Source of the DNA: Chenopodium formosanum
Lineage: Eukaryota; Streptophyta; Magnoliopsida; Caryophyllales; Amaranthaceae
Direction: 5' to 3'
Length of the DNA stretch: 64,000 nucleotides
Assembly: GCA_024500155.1 (NCBI GenBank)
Contig: CM044876.1
Location: 10,359,001 to 10,423,000 of the forward strand
The notes below the pieces were generated by a model. The model was not told the DNA's origin. It made no database searches and saw only the letters and a program-made list of their open reading frames with translations. Positions 11,658 through 22,769 of the stretch are shown piece after piece (position 1 is the stretch's first letter; each line of letters starts with the position of its first letter). Made by a program: the position numbers and the translations under genes.

Positions 11658-12822
11658 GCAAGATTAGCCCTGTCTGATCTTAAGATTTTGATTAATTTCC
11701 ACATCAGATTTTATATTAAATTTAATTATTTTTTTTAATTTTAATTATGTTAAGATTCCTTAAGACTGATCAATCAGATTTATCTCTTCAATCCTAAGAC
11801 TAATTTTAGATTTATTTAAAACATTTATTAATTTTTTTTGTCTGTTAGCATATGTATTTCAATATATTTTTTTTTGAAATAATCATCTTTAATCGTCCAG
11901 GGAGTCAATTTTCTTTTTCGGCCTTGAGTAGTCGTAGGAGGAGTTTGTACCTCAATATGTTCCAACCTTTGTTGGCTAGAAAATTCAGGGAGTTGGGAAT
12001 TTTGCATTGATTGTGAGGGTAAATGTTGATTTTTATTGCTTTGAATCAAGTTCATAAAAGATTGCAAATCAAAATTTTGAATGGGATCCATATTCAGAGA
12101 AAGCTATAATATTATACGTTCTTTATATTTTTGGTAGGCTTTTAAAGAAGACAAATAAATGATAATAAAATCAATAGGATATTTAGCTTTTATAATACAT
12201 ATATAGAGTAGTTTAATTATGACTAGGTACATACATGATAAATATTTAAAACCAACCAACAATAACAAAAAAAAATAGGATAATTTAAATTGATAAACGT
12301 TGAATATGTTTTTGATTGATAATTGTCATCAAACGTTGTTTTTTTTTTTTGAAAGAAATCAAACGTTGTTAAATCATGATTGGTATGTATGAATATTTTT
12401 TTTGCAACAAGATAAGTACATAATTAAGATAACATAAAACCAGCAACATGATTTTTGTATACAAAAAATTAAAAACAACGTTCATATATATTAAAAAAAA
12501 AAAAAAAAAAATTGGAACAACGTACCTACATTTTTTTTGTAAAACAACATACATAGATTTTTTGTTTTTTTTTTTTTATTTTTAAGAAATGTACATAAAT
12601 TATAATGTATTTAAAGAACTAAAAAAAAATTATTATTAAACCACCGTGTTTTGATGTATATATAGGGAAAATACTGTGTATAGTGTATAGAGTTGAGTTT
12701 TAAGTTGAGTCTTGAGTTTTCAAGACTCCACTTCAGATTTTGTTAAAAAAACAAAGTCTTGTCTTAAGATCACAAAATCAAAAAATGATGATGTCATTCT
12801 GAGTCTTAAGGGCTAATCTTGC
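11658..12822 (-). mobile_element. Deleted PIF/Harbinger-like element
   Basis: Terminal inverted repeats GCAAGATTAGCCC (11658-11670) and GGGCTAATCTTGC (12810-12822) match perfectly. The flanking trinucleotides are TTA and TCA, so the target duplication is decayed or absent. It contains a minus-strand remnant of a Harbinger-type ORF1 (11828-12091) and no transposase, so it is an internally deleted derivative. Confidence 0.6.
11828..12091 (-). pseudogene. N-terminal fragment of a PIF/Harbinger ORF1 (Myb/SANT-like)
   Basis: 87-codon open frame starting MDPIQNFDLQSFMNLIQSN, followed by a Gln/Ser-rich linker and GRKRKLTPWTIKDDYF. The MDP..FMNLLQ N-terminus followed by a basic patch and a W-T-x-x-D Myb/SANT start is the layout of the DNA-binding accessory protein encoded by plant PIF/Harbinger transposons and their domesticated relatives. 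The SANT domain is cut off after its first helix and the frame ends in unrelated AT-rich DNA. A pseudogene inside the deleted element. Confidence 0.55.
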
Positions 12823-13362
12823 TCAAATTTTATATGAAATTCATTTTTTTGAAATTTTTTTAAGCAAATACAATTTTTATGAAGTTGAGTGTGTTTTATG
12901 GCAGGCTAAAAGACTATCATAAAAGTGTTGATTTAGGGATAGGAAATCCTCGGCTCACTATTAATGTTTAATGGTCCGTCATAAAAGAATTAGATTTTTG
13001 TAAATTATACTACGTATGAAATACTTCATAAAGTATAATATATATCATTTTTATCAAATCACTTGTATTCTTTTGTGAGTTGTTGAGACGTGCTAATAAC
13101 CTTATAAAAATCAAGGTCAATTATGACTGACTGACAGTAGCTAGGTACGAATCGCAAATGTTTAAACAAATTATTCTGTTTTAATGAAGTCTTCTACTTG
13201 AATAATAAATAAGACAATAAGTCTATTTAAAGAAGTCTTTTTCAATTTAAATTATACAAAATAAAAAATATAAGGCTATCATCATATCCCTAAACAGTAC
13301 TCATTAATTAAAAAAAAAACTTTAAATAAATAAATAAAACAGTACTCATCAATGGAACACTT

Positions 13363-13396
<34 letters not shown>

Positions 13397-13553
13397 GAAG
13401 AAGAAGATAAATAGATTTAGTTTATTTACTAATTTAATACAAAAAAAAGTAAATTTTAATATAACAAAATATTATTATCAACATTTTCCATGGCACGGGC
13501 ACACAATAATACTTGCATATATATTGTACTCAGTTTAGCAGTTAGTAGACTTA
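12823..13553. other. AT-rich spacer
   Basis: Nothing recognised apart from A/T homopolymers, including about 26 T at 13371-13396. Confidence 0.5.
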
Positions 13554-13795
13554 GGGCCTGTTCACATTTACTTAATTTCAGTTCAGTTCAGTTCAGTTCA
13601 GCTCCAATCAGTTCAGTTTAGTTCAGTTCAGCTCCAATCAGTTCAGTTCAGTTCAATTCAGTTCAGCTCTTAATTTCCCTCTCACATAAAATATTCATTT
13701 CATCTTAATTCAGTTCAGTTCAGTTCAGTTCAGTTCAGCTCCAATCAGTTCAGTTCAGTTCAGTTCAGCTTAGTTCAGTAAATATGAACATGCCC
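13554..13795. mobile_element. F1 MITE, TTA duplication
   Basis: 242 bp, GGGCCTGTTCACATTTACTT...AATATGAACATGCCC, flanked by TTA at 13551-13553 and 13796-13798. TTCAG-pentamer interior as at 5836. Confidence 0.8.
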
Positions 13796-14139
13796 TTATT
13801 TTCTCCAATATATTAGCTAAATTTGTTTTCTTCAATTGGCTAGTTTATTTCATGGATAGTCTCTATTTCTTGCATTTTCATGACATCGTATACACTTAGA
13901 ATGCACCACAAAGGCATAACAATTTATAAAGAGATTGTGACGGATTTGAACAACAGAACCAGTGACTTTATTATCATGCACAAACACTCAACCTTTCCCA
14001 TTAACTAGGCACTACGTCAAGACCTTATTAGCTTGGTATCTCTATAAGGGATCAGAGTTCATTTACTTCAAAAAAATGTTTCGTCACGACGTGACCACAT
14101 TAGATTGCTCTCTTGTTACAGGCACCAAAGTATGGTTTG

Positions 14140-14180
<41 letters not shown>

Positions 14181-14682
14181 TAAATTATCCTTTAGTGCCT
14201 TAGTTAAACCTTGTTTAAATGAATAGATCACACAAATTATTATTTTTGCACGGAAGAAATGTATTAAAATCAAATTTTTTTTAAAAAAAAAAATTGATGA
14301 ATATCTTATTTTCTTTATTTTAAAATTTTATAATAAAATAAATTAGTATGCATCGTTAACTATTGAGTTAGAATATAATTGGCTTAGACTTTGAGGAGGA
14401 TTAGCAAATTTTTTAATTTCAATACGTAGTAGTGTAGTACAATCATTTGCATGGACTGCACCATCTTACTCAGCTATCACGTTCCCTCCATTAGTCCATT
14501 TATTGCATTGTTCTTCTAATTAAGTAATTTTTTCTGTACATCTAAAAAAAATAGACAACAAATTAATCTCAAGAATACTCCAATCCTTTTCTTCCCATAA
14601 TTATTAGCGAGTATAATTTAAAATTATAACGGCCGGTTGCTAAAAACAATAATAAGTTGACTTTCTTTATCATAGAAATACA

Positions 14683-14690
14683 CTATAAAT
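14683..14690 (+). promoter_or_regulatory. TATA box of knottin gene 2
   Basis: CTATAAATAG about 130 bp upstream of the ATG at 14815. It is the only good TATA match in the proximal 200 bp. Confidence 0.5.
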
Positions 14691-14814
14691 AGTGACAATG
14701 TAAATTCAAATTCCAACAAATTGAAGCAATTTGATATATATTTGCTAAATAAATTATACTCAAAAGAGGTGCAAATAGAAGTAATTTGCTAGAAAGCAGT
14801 TGATAATCAAGAAA

Positions 14815-15161
14815 ATGGCGTCTCACTCGATCAAATATACAAAACCAATTTTGGTAGGATTATTGCTAATAATCCTTATGACATCAGGTTAAATATTAAA
14901 GTTTTTCATTTTTCTATGTATAAATACATGTATAACTTATGAATAATTAAGAAAATAATATAAATTTACGATTGTTGTAATTTTGCAGATGCTTCAGTAC
15001 ACGGGTGTAAGGTGCAAGGTGATTATTGCAGTGAAAATTTCGAATGTTGCGAAGGACTAACATGTTCGTTTGAGATCACTTCAATAACAGGCGTCATCAA
15101 CGGTCCACTTCGTTGTTGTTCTACTTATGTGTTGGGTTTATGGCACGAATGCTACCCCTAG
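14815..15161 (+). CDS. Small secreted eight-cysteine knottin-like peptide, gene 2 (81 aa)
   Basis: Exons 14815-14887 and 14989-15161 with a GT-AG phase-1 intron at the same position as in genes 1 and 3. Exon 1 gives a signal peptide (MASHSIKYTKPILVGLLLII). The mature part, after DASVHG, has C-x6-C-x5-CC-x4-C-x16-CC-x9-C with the shared ECCEGLTC block and ends HECYP. It is encoded on the opposite strand from genes 1 and 3 and is the most divergent of the three. Probably secreted and defence-related by analogy with plant cystine-knot peptides. No functional residue beyond the cysteine scaffold can be read. The longer open frame running from 15113 to 15343 in another phase is a shadow. Confidence 0.78.
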
Positions 15162-15987
15162 GCCTTGTAATTGATATTGATCCAGCACGGGGGTGTCCGA
15201 CACCCTGGCCTGGCTCGAGAACGAACTCGAAAGATCGAGGTGGCCAGGGATGTTTGATTAGTATGATGATCTTGCCAGTGTGTGTGTCTCCGTTTATAAT
15301 AATAGTGTGCATTTTTAAATATTATGTTTCATTTATTAGTTAAGTAAATCTATGTTGTGCCTTCAAGAGCGATTATTGTTGTCATTATCGGTTGATACTA
15401 CTGTGTTTCACTGTGTATTATTTTCTGAATAATTGTTGCTGAGAAATGAAAATAATGGAGATGATTTATAATGTTTGTAGCTTTTTTTTTTTTTTTTTTA
15501 TGACATAATTAATTATCATTAGAATGTAGTGAAGTGACTAATCAAAATACATATCCCAATCGATTGAAAAACGGAATTAGATATTGTAGGACTTTTAGAA
15601 TTTATTGAATTGGGATGCATGTATTATATTATTTGTGAATTTTATTTCAAAAGTATATATTGAACTTTATTAGTGGATGTAGATCTTATTATCTAATGAA
15701 CTTTATGCCATAATAAAATAAAAATCTGATGTGAACAAGCACATATAGCTAACATATAAAATCAAAGAAATTTGCACCTAAAGAGGATGAACTTTTTTTT
15801 TTTTTGACAGAATCTTTCATCAAGCAAGATGGAAATATCAAAGGCTATTATTATTAATTTATTATTATTTTAACATTAAAAAGAAGACACCAAGTTATTA
15901 GACTTACCAATTTAATAATCTAAGCATTATATTCCGTCAAATAAAATGATCTAAGCATTATATAACAGAATTAAACACAAATATCAA

Positions 15988-16024
<37 letters not shown>

Positions 16025-16340
16025 ATAAAAAATCAAGGAAAATGCTATTAAAATACTCTAGAAAATTGTTTAAATTTCGAAAATCATGACCAATACACAC
16101 TTATTACACTAAATTGCGCGTGTTTTTGTCATAAATTCCTTATTTTATACAATTTTCAAAGGTTTACTTAATGCTTATATGTAGCCCTAAGGGCTATGTA
16201 TAGCATTACTTTACGTTGGAACTTTCTTTATTATCTAATCAGTACCTCTTTATCCAATAAATAAGGAAATACTTTGAATATTAATTAAAACTGCTGTAAA
16301 TAAAAAATTTCCATACTTTAACCCATTAAATTCAATAGCC
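15162..16340. other. 3' flank of knottin 2 and promoter approach of family copy 3
   Basis: At 15198-15252 a GC-rich imperfect inverted repeat (CCCTGGCC...GGCCAGGG) lies in the probable 3' UTR. A T18 run lies near 15482 and an A33 run at about 15989-16021. From 15900 the sequence resembles the distal promoter of the other family copies. Confidence 0.5.
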
Positions 16341-16357
16341 GTCACCGCTTCAATAAT

Positions 16358-16401
16358 CTTGTTATGCAAGAATACATCACCGATATCATCCCCTATAAAT
16401 A
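16358..16401 (+). promoter_or_regulatory. Core promoter of family copy 3
   Basis: CTTGTTATGCAAG at 16358-16370 and TATAAATA at 16394-16401, 23 bp apart. The motif itself contains an in-frame ATG at 16364, upstream of the TATA box, so that ATG cannot be the start codon. Confidence 0.7.
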
Positions 16402-16498
16402 TAAACCTATTGAAAGGAATTTATTCAAATTTTCTTATTACCTTCATCAAAACGCTACAAAAATATACTCTTACCCTTCAAATTACCAAAAAATTCTA

Positions 16499-17023
16499 AT
16501 GGAGAACAAAAACTACCAACCTTCAATAATGAAGAAGTCATCCAACAATGACTTAAAAGCTTGCTCCGTGACTATTAACCCCATCAAACGAGGAGCTTCA
16601 TCGAAAACCGATACTCATGAGATTCGTGTCTCTCTTCTCTTTCGCCATTGGCGTGAGGTTTGCCTAGGTAATCCAGAGTGCCTTACCCAAGAAGACCGCT
16701 ACATCTTGTGGAAGGAGCCATTTAGCAACAAAATTTTCGAGGTGGCTTTTGTCATTAAACCCGAAAATTGTGATATGGTTGAAGGTTACATTACTAATGC
16801 CCTAAGAACTTATAAGAAGAATTTGCCTGCTTACGGCGTGAGTCCTGGTGTTTTAAGGTTCGTTATTGCTAAGGTGTCGCGGTGCCTCCGAGAGAATGTC
16901 ATCTTTGATAAAGATCTTCAAGGGTTCCGGTTCGAGTTGGCGGCTGTTGTTGATGTATCGACCGTAGTTGATGTTGGTCGTGACATATATGACGAGGGAA
17001 TGGTGAATATGATAGCTGTCTAG
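16499..17023 (+). CDS. Uncharacterised single-exon family protein, copy 3 (174 aa)
   Basis: Start placed at 16499, not 16364: the upstream in-frame ATG lies before the TATA box and within the promoter motif, while 16499 aligns with all other copies. The protein differs from the 22770/32800 pair at few positions, including IKRGASS, EVCLGNPE, ENVIFDKD and the C-terminus DIYDEGMVNMIAV. The N-terminal 20 residues match copy 1 rather than the later copies, and the rest matches copies 4 and 6. Not recognised functionally. Confidence 0.8.
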   Translation: MENKNYQPSIMKKSSNNDLKACSVTINPIKRGASSKTDTHEIRVSLLFRHWREVCLGNPECLTQEDRYILWKEPFSNKIFEVAFVIKPENCDMVEGYITNALRTYKKNLPAYGVSPGVLRFVIAKVSRCLRENVIFDKDLQGFRFELAAVVDVSTVVDVGRDIYDEGMVNMIAV

Positions 17024-17316
17024 GTCTTTAGGGGTTTAGTTAAAAGTCAAGAAATAATGTTAGAGATCTAAAATTAAGGTGTACGAGTAGTACAAGTTGT
17101 TGCAAATGTTTAAGATGATTTCATTTTTATCTCTTTGATTTTTTTTTTTTATTTTTTAAATTATATCAATGATCATATATAATGCATTTTTGTATCATTA
17201 ATAATTGATTATTAAGTTTTGTAACTTGACATACATGGGATTTAGTTACTCATTAATTACTTTCATTATTGTCTTCATCCTTTTGTAACTTTGCACATTG
17301 ACATTCTTATTTTTTA

Positions 17317-17603
17317 CTCCCTCCGTCCCAAAAAGAACGACCCATTTGGGTTGATTCACGAGTATTAAAGAAGTTAAGTAAAAAGAAGTAAAAGTATATT
17401 GGAAAGATAAATTTACATGGAGTTTGTAAAACAATAGAGAGAGAGAGTAATAAAATAACATGGAAAATCAAATTTTTATATGGGGAAGCTAATTTTGCAC
17501 AAATATTGTAGCAAATTGGTGGGTGTTTTAATGCAAATAATGGATCATTCTTTTTGGAACAAAGTTTTGGTCAGATGGGTCGTTCTTTTTGGGACGGAGG
17601 GAG
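17317..17603. mobile_element. Stowaway MITE (CTCCCTCCGTCCC ends)
   Basis: 287 bp, CTCCCTCCGTCCCAAAAAG...CTTTTTGGGACGGAGGGAG, flanked by TA (17315-17316, 17604-17605). These are the classic Stowaway termini. It sits about 300 bp downstream of family copy 3. Confidence 0.9.
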
Positions 17604-18087
17604 TAGTATTATATCTTTGATTTAAGTGAATATTTATTATCATATCATATACCTACATCAAAATAGAGTGATATCATTTCTATATCTTTAAACAATGTAC
17701 GAGAGAACTCTTATGAATATTGCATTTAATTTCCATAATTTAATTTTCTTCAAAAAAAACAAAATTCCTCAATTTAAGTTTTAAGTATTCTAGATACATC
17801 AAATATTTTCATTATTTCCGATCCCCTAATATATACGGAGTAGTTAGGTATTGTTCACGATGAATACTTATGAGGAGTAGTCAAGATCTATCCGCAACAA
17901 TCTAGCTTCATTCCAAGATATATTTTAATTAACAATACAAGTACTCCGTAGTATGTATAGTAAAACAATACAACAATCTTTATGCGAATATACAAGAAAA
18001 AAAAAACAACTTTGTGATACATCATACATAAGAAACATAACATGGTCTCTAAAAAAATAAAAATAAACAAAAGAAAGAAAAAAAACA
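17604..18087. other. AT-rich spacer
   Basis: No gene seen. The minus-strand open frame 17888-18250 runs through a poly(T) and a SINE remnant and is not supported. Confidence 0.5.
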
Positions 18088-18190
18088 TTTTTTTTTTATG
18101 TCTAGAGAGCCACAAGGGTGGGTAATGAGAATTAATCCCAATATCTCTTAGAACTGGGAGGGGAGCTCTAACCACTTGAGTTATCCCTCT

Positions 18191-18191
<1 letters not shown>
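18088..18191 (-). mobile_element. tRNA-derived SINE remnant
   Basis: Read on the minus strand: GATAACTCAAGTGGTTAGAG (A-box-like TRGYNNARNGG), a later B-box-like GGGATTAATTCTCATTACCC, then GTGGCTCTCTAGACAT and a poly(A) tail (poly-T on the + strand at 18088). A related copy lies at 30252-30348. Confidence 0.5.
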
Positions 18192-18223
<32 letters not shown>

Positions 18224-18398
18224 CATAACTTGGTAAAACTTAAGAATCACGTAACATTATATTGCCTTATGGGCAATTGGGCAGGCAAGATCACTTATCG
18301 CCTATTCAAACAACTCAATTTGACCTTGTAGCGCCTTGCCTTGCCTTGCCTTGCCTCGCCTCGCCTCAGCGCTGGCTGAGGCTTATCAAGTTCATTGG

Positions 18399-18835
18399 CT
18401 ACGGGTCGCAATAATACCACAACCAGGAACTAGTACAACACTGAGAGACACCAAAGATAGAAGTTGTAACACATTCTAATCCTTCGCAACAATCATTATT
18501 TTCACTGTTGCATTGATTACCTTTAGTGATGCATGTCTGCCCTAACACCATATCTGCAAAATCACCAATCAATTAATACTAATATTAGTAATATTTGAGT
18601 AAGGAACTTAAGAAATGTTGGTAAGACCGTAAGAGTATAATGTGTGAAAAGAAATGTTGAATTTTTTTAAAAGAGAAAACACGTAATATTTGTAAAATTT
18701 CCTAAAAAGATAGATAAGTGTTGCAATAGAAATAATTAAATATAAACTTGTTAATTACTCCGTAAAATGACCTGATGTTATGAGAATTATCATCAATCCT
18801 ATGATAATTGGCTTTAGATATTTTATAGACACCAT
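18399..18835 (-). CDS. Small secreted eight-cysteine knottin-like peptide, gene 3 (72 aa)
   Basis: Minus-strand exons 18835-18772 and 18553-18399, GT-AG phase-1 intron of 218 bp. The signal peptide MVSIKYLKPIIIGLMIILIT is close to that of gene 1. The mature part begins DMVLGQTC and has C-x6-C-x6-CC-x4-C-x10-CC-x8-C with DCCEGLEC. The loop between cysteines 5 and 6 is shortened to 10 residues compared with 14 and 16 in genes 1 and 2, and one residue is added between C2 and C3. Flanking sequence on both sides (CTGAGGCTTATCAAGTTCATTGG; CTCTATTTAATGCC) is shared with gene 1, so the pair arose by duplication. A defence role is inferred only. Confidence 0.75.
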
Positions 18836-19372
18836 ATTCACTAGCAAATGCTTTCTAAATATTTTGGTTGTTTGGAAGGATACTTTTGCTAGTTTAATTT
18901 GTGGCTTAATTGGTAGGAAAACGCTTTCACTCTTCTCTATTTAATGCCTTAGCTTTTCATAAAGTCAACTCAATTTTGTTATCATAATTAGATGGCGTAG
19001 TTTACTTTAATTATATAATTATGTTTGTACTACATGTGCTAATTAATCGCCGTCCAAAGATGCTTTGACATTGATGCAACTTGCTGAAGATTAATAGATT
19101 CTAATACATACATTTCCGTTGTATGATAACTGTAACGTACTTAATTAAAGAGAAACCATTAGTACTCTAGAAGTAGAAATTTGTATTGATAGCAATAATC
19201 TATTTATAATATTATTAAAACTCAAAGAAACAACATGTAACCGTCACGTGTCACAGTTCTTTTCATATGACTTAGCTTGACACCACATGAGCCTGTGTCA
19301 TCATTCATTACCCTAAACTCTTCATATGTGTAACCTTTTTTTTGAAATATAATGTAACTCTAAAATAATTTA
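18836..19372. other. Upstream region of knottin gene 3
   Basis: Promoter-proximal part shared with gene 1 (see 9796-10160). Nothing else recognised. Confidence 0.5.
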
Positions 19373-19589
19373 GGGCCTGTTAACATTTATTGAACTGAAC
19401 TGATTGGAGCTGAACTGAACTGAACTAAACTAAACTGAATTGATTGGAGCTGAACTGAACTGAATATTTTATGAGAGAGGAAGATTAGGAGCTGAACCTA
19501 ACTGAACTGATTGGAGCTGAACTGAACTAAACTGAACTGAACTGATTGGAGCTGAACTGAACTGAAATTAAGTAAATGTGAACAGGCCC
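19373..19589. mobile_element. F1 MITE, opposite orientation
   Basis: 217 bp, GGGCCTGTTAACATTTATTG...AATGTGAACAGGCCC, interior of CTGAA pentamers. The flanks are TTA and TAA, so the target duplication is not identical here. Confidence 0.75.
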
Positions 19590-19778
19590 TAATCACACAC
19601 TAATAATGGTTGTTGATTTCATAGATGCTAATTTTCTAGATTTAATAATAGTCAAGCAATAATACAATGTACTTTGTGATATTTACATAAGTAATTATTA
19701 TTTTATTTACAAATATATATTATTATATTATGTAAATTAAAATTAAAAAAAAACACTGTAGCACCATTAATTATTAAT

Positions 19779-20785
19779 AGAAAATTTGTCTAAGACAACC
19801 TTTCAAAATACATTTTTTGTCTAGGACAACCTTTTAAAATTCTCTTGAAAAAGTCCGACCTTATTATAATTTTTTTTGTTAACGACGACCAACCCCTACT
19901 TTCAGGCGTTAACCTACTAGAATCCGGCATTGACACCCCTTCACCACCAGTATGCTGTCGTACTCCACTCGAACCACCACCCCCACTAGGCCACCACCAG
20001 CACCACAACTAAACCCACCAGCCACCACCACCTAATACCCACCATCAACGAAATTCAAAACCCCACCACCACCTAAAACCCACCACCAGGGAAATCTGAA
20101 ACTCCACTACTAGCGAAATCCGAAACCCCACCACCACCAAAACCCCACCAGCAGCAAAATCTGATACCCCACCCTACAATCACGCCCTGCTCGCAGCAAA
20201 TCGAAAGCCACCCCACCCTACAATCACTCACCCTCCCCGCAGACCACAACAAATCGAAATCTACCACAAAAATACCAACCCTAGCTTTAGATCTAATCGA
20301 TTTCCATCGTTTTTCTAAGATTGCACACCCATTTCTCTCTCTTTCGTGTCGATATGAGATCCTTATTTGAGACAAAGAAGAATGTGGCTGGTGTGGTGGT
20401 GGTGGTGGCGGTGGTAAAGAAGATGAAGAAGATTGGTGGTTGTAATGGTCCGATGTCGAAGCTGTTTTTGGTGGCCTTGGTGTTGGTGGTCTGGTGTCGA
20501 ATGTGTTCATGGTGTTGGTGGTTCTTAACGTGGTCGATGATGATGGTGGTGGTAAATGATGACGGTGGTATGATGGTATAGTGTGCAATTAAGAGAAATA
20601 GGGGTCACGCGCAAGTCAAGTGAGGGTCAACGCCAGATTTCAGTGGGTCAACGCTTGAAAATGGGGGTTGGTTGTCATTAACAAAAAATCAATTATAATA
20701 GGGTCTGACTTTGCCAAGAAAATTTTAAAAGGTTGTCCAATAGAAAAAAACTGTATTTTAAAAGGTCTTCCTTGACAAATTTTCC
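19779..20785. mobile_element. Mutator-like non-autonomous element with GC-rich interior
   Basis: Long terminal inverted repeats of about 130 bp begin (A/G)GAAAATTTGTC. Flanks ATTATTAAT (19770-19778) and ATCATTAAT (20786-20794) form a 9-bp target duplication with one mismatch, which suits Mutator-like elements. The interior is strikingly GC-rich for this window and carries CCACCACC/GGTGGTGG tracts. It has a minus-strand 171-codon open frame (20588-20073) of low-complexity Pro/Ser-rich sequence with GERERNGCAIL-like stretches and no recognisable domain. It may hold captured host sequence (Pack-MULE style), but no parent gene is recognised. Confidence 0.6.
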
Positions 20786-20866
20786 ATCATTAATTTTTTT
20801 TTTTTTGGTGCACGAGAGGGGTCAGACCCCAAAACAAAGCCATTTTCCATCATTAACTAACTATTA

Positions 20867-21123
20867 CTTCTTCCGTTTCTTTTTAGTTGACACGTTTCGT
20901 TAGTCACGTTTGCCAATGCACTTATACAATCACTAATATCTTTAATTATCGATAAGCGAAAATTATGAAAAGTTGATATTTTGAAAGTACATAACATGAC
21001 GAATCTAACAAGACCCCACATGACTATATTTTTCATTACGTATAGAGCACAAAATACGATCAAAGGGAGGTGGATGAATAGTGCTAAAGTCAAAACGTGT
21101 CAACTAAAAAGAAACAAAGGTAG
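20867..21123. mobile_element. Stowaway-like MITE, degenerate
   Basis: Ends CTTCTTCCGTTTCTTTTTAG and CTAAAAAGAAACAAAGGTAG form inverted repeats of about 30 bp with mismatches (…TTGACACGTTT/AAACGTGTCAA), flanked by TA. Confidence 0.75.
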
Positions 21124-21217
21124 TATATTTTTATACACTATAAATATTGTTGAACACTAACTTTTTAAATTTAGTTTTATCAAACTTACAAATTGTCAAA
21201 AAACAGAAATCAAAGAA

Positions 21218-21890
21218 CACAAAGTTTTTCTTGGCTTCACTGCTCTATCTGTAGATTCCGAGCTCTTGCCTTAAACTAGAACTAAAGTTTATTGAATGAA
21301 GAGAATAACTCCATTATTACAGTAGAGAGAAAGCTCTCATTACAGAAGAGAGAGAAAGTTTGATATGAATTGAATGCAGAAAATAAAGGCAAACTACCTA
21401 TTTATACTAAAATAAGCTGAAAATATTAAAGCCAAAACAAATGGCGACAATGCAAAGTTTGTTACTGATGAGTCACCCTTTTATTGTGGGCATCAGACTT
21501 GTATTTTGGGCTGCTTGGACTTGGGCTGATCCAGTAGTCTCAACACAAAGATTTTCTTGGCTTCACTGCTCTATCCGTAGATTCCGAGCTCTTGCCTTAA
21601 ACTAGAACTAAATTTTATAGAATGATGAGAAGAACTCCATTATTACAATAGAGAGAAAGCTCTCATTAAAGGAGAGAGAGAAAGTTTGATATGAATAGAA
21701 TGCATAAAATAAAGGCAAACTACCTATTTTGGCTATTTATACTAACATAAGCTGAAAATATTAAAGCCAAAATAAAATGCTGACAATGCAAAGTTTGTTA
21801 TAACAAACTTTGTTGAGTCATCCTTCTATTGTGGGCATCAGACTTGTATTTTGGACTGCTTGGACTTGGGCTGATCCAGTAGTCTCAACA
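21218..21890 (-). repeat. Two tandem LTR-like units
   Basis: Two head-to-tail copies (21218-21545 and 21546-21890), each reading on the minus strand TGTTGAGACTACTGGATCAG ... AGTATAAATAGG ... CTTGGCTTC..CCAAGAAAA. The TGTTGAGAC start, internal TATA box and GAGCTCGG segment are LTR-like. No internal retrotransposon domain or clean 5-bp duplication is visible. A single copy lies at 31570-31920. Confidence 0.5.
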
Positions 21891-22633
21891 CAAATTATAG
21901 TGATCCGGAGCATCGTCCAAGTCAATGACTAGTTGTAATTAAAATCTTAATTATATATTAAAGTAAATTATTGTTTTTACATGTGAAGTTGCATGATTTG
22001 TTAAATTGGTGCAGATATAGCCCCATAAAGACAAATGATGTGGATGAAATAAATTAATTAAAGAGAAACCATTAGTATAATGTTATTTTAATTTAGATCT
22101 AACTTATATTAGGGGTACAGTATTGTTATTATGTTGTTTATGTGTAGATCGAGTTATTGATATTTTAATTGGTCTAGAGAGAGCCATAAAATTTAGGGTC
22201 AAATATTGTGGACGAAATTTAAAACTAACTTTTGGAAGTGGGTATTATATCCTAAATTTTTTACTAGTTAAAATAGTTAGCATTCACATTGGAAAGTAGC
22301 TCTAACGATAATAAACCAAGTTATTATTCCAAGAAATTAGACTTACCAAATTGATGATCCTAGTATTACATACGAAATTAACTACAAACAAGCCAAAAAA
22401 TATAAAAAATAAAATAAAATAAAAGTCAATAATATTGAAAGATTCTCTTGTTAGATATCAAATGGACAGATACTTTATGTTAAGATCGGAACTTTCTTTA
22501 TTAAATCTACGGCGCCGTTAAATCTAATCTTTATCCATTAAAAAAAATAAATAAATAAATAATAATTTGAAGTTTAAAAAATAAAAATTTCCTTTTTTTA
22601 ACCCGTAAAAATTAAGGCACCGCTTTAATAATT

Positions 22634-22670
22634 CTTGTAGTGCAAGAATAATATAGCACCCCTATAAATA
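22634..22670 (+). promoter_or_regulatory. Core promoter of family copy 4
   Basis: CTTGTAGTGCAAG at 22634-22646, TATAAATA at 22663-22670, 107 bp before the ATG. Confidence 0.7.
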
Positions 22671-22769
22671 TGAACTTTGAAAGGTTTTAATTCATATTTT
22701 CTCACCTCATCAAAACCTAAGCTAGCCACAAAATTATACTCGTACCCTTCAAATTACCGAAAAATTCTA

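Noticed and set aside
15113..15343. Open frames on both strands over the 3' part of knottin gene 2
   Set aside because: Out of frame with the cysteine scaffold. They arise from a GC-rich inverted repeat in the 3' UTR.
16364..16498. Upstream in-frame ATG extending family copy 3 to 219 aa
   Set aside because: Lies inside the conserved promoter motif and upstream of the TATA box. Other copies have no Met there.
17888..18250. 120-codon minus-strand frame
   Set aside because: Runs through poly(T) (Phe repeats), a SINE remnant and AT-rich DNA.
9411..18835. Cysteine-knot genes considered as animal venom toxins or contamination
   Set aside because: Plant-style introns, shared plant promoters and surrounding plant transposons. 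Cystine-knot peptides are common in plants.
20321..20581. Val-rich frame in the Mutator-like element
   Set aside because: Low-complexity translation of GGTGGTGG tracts and not a membrane protein gene.
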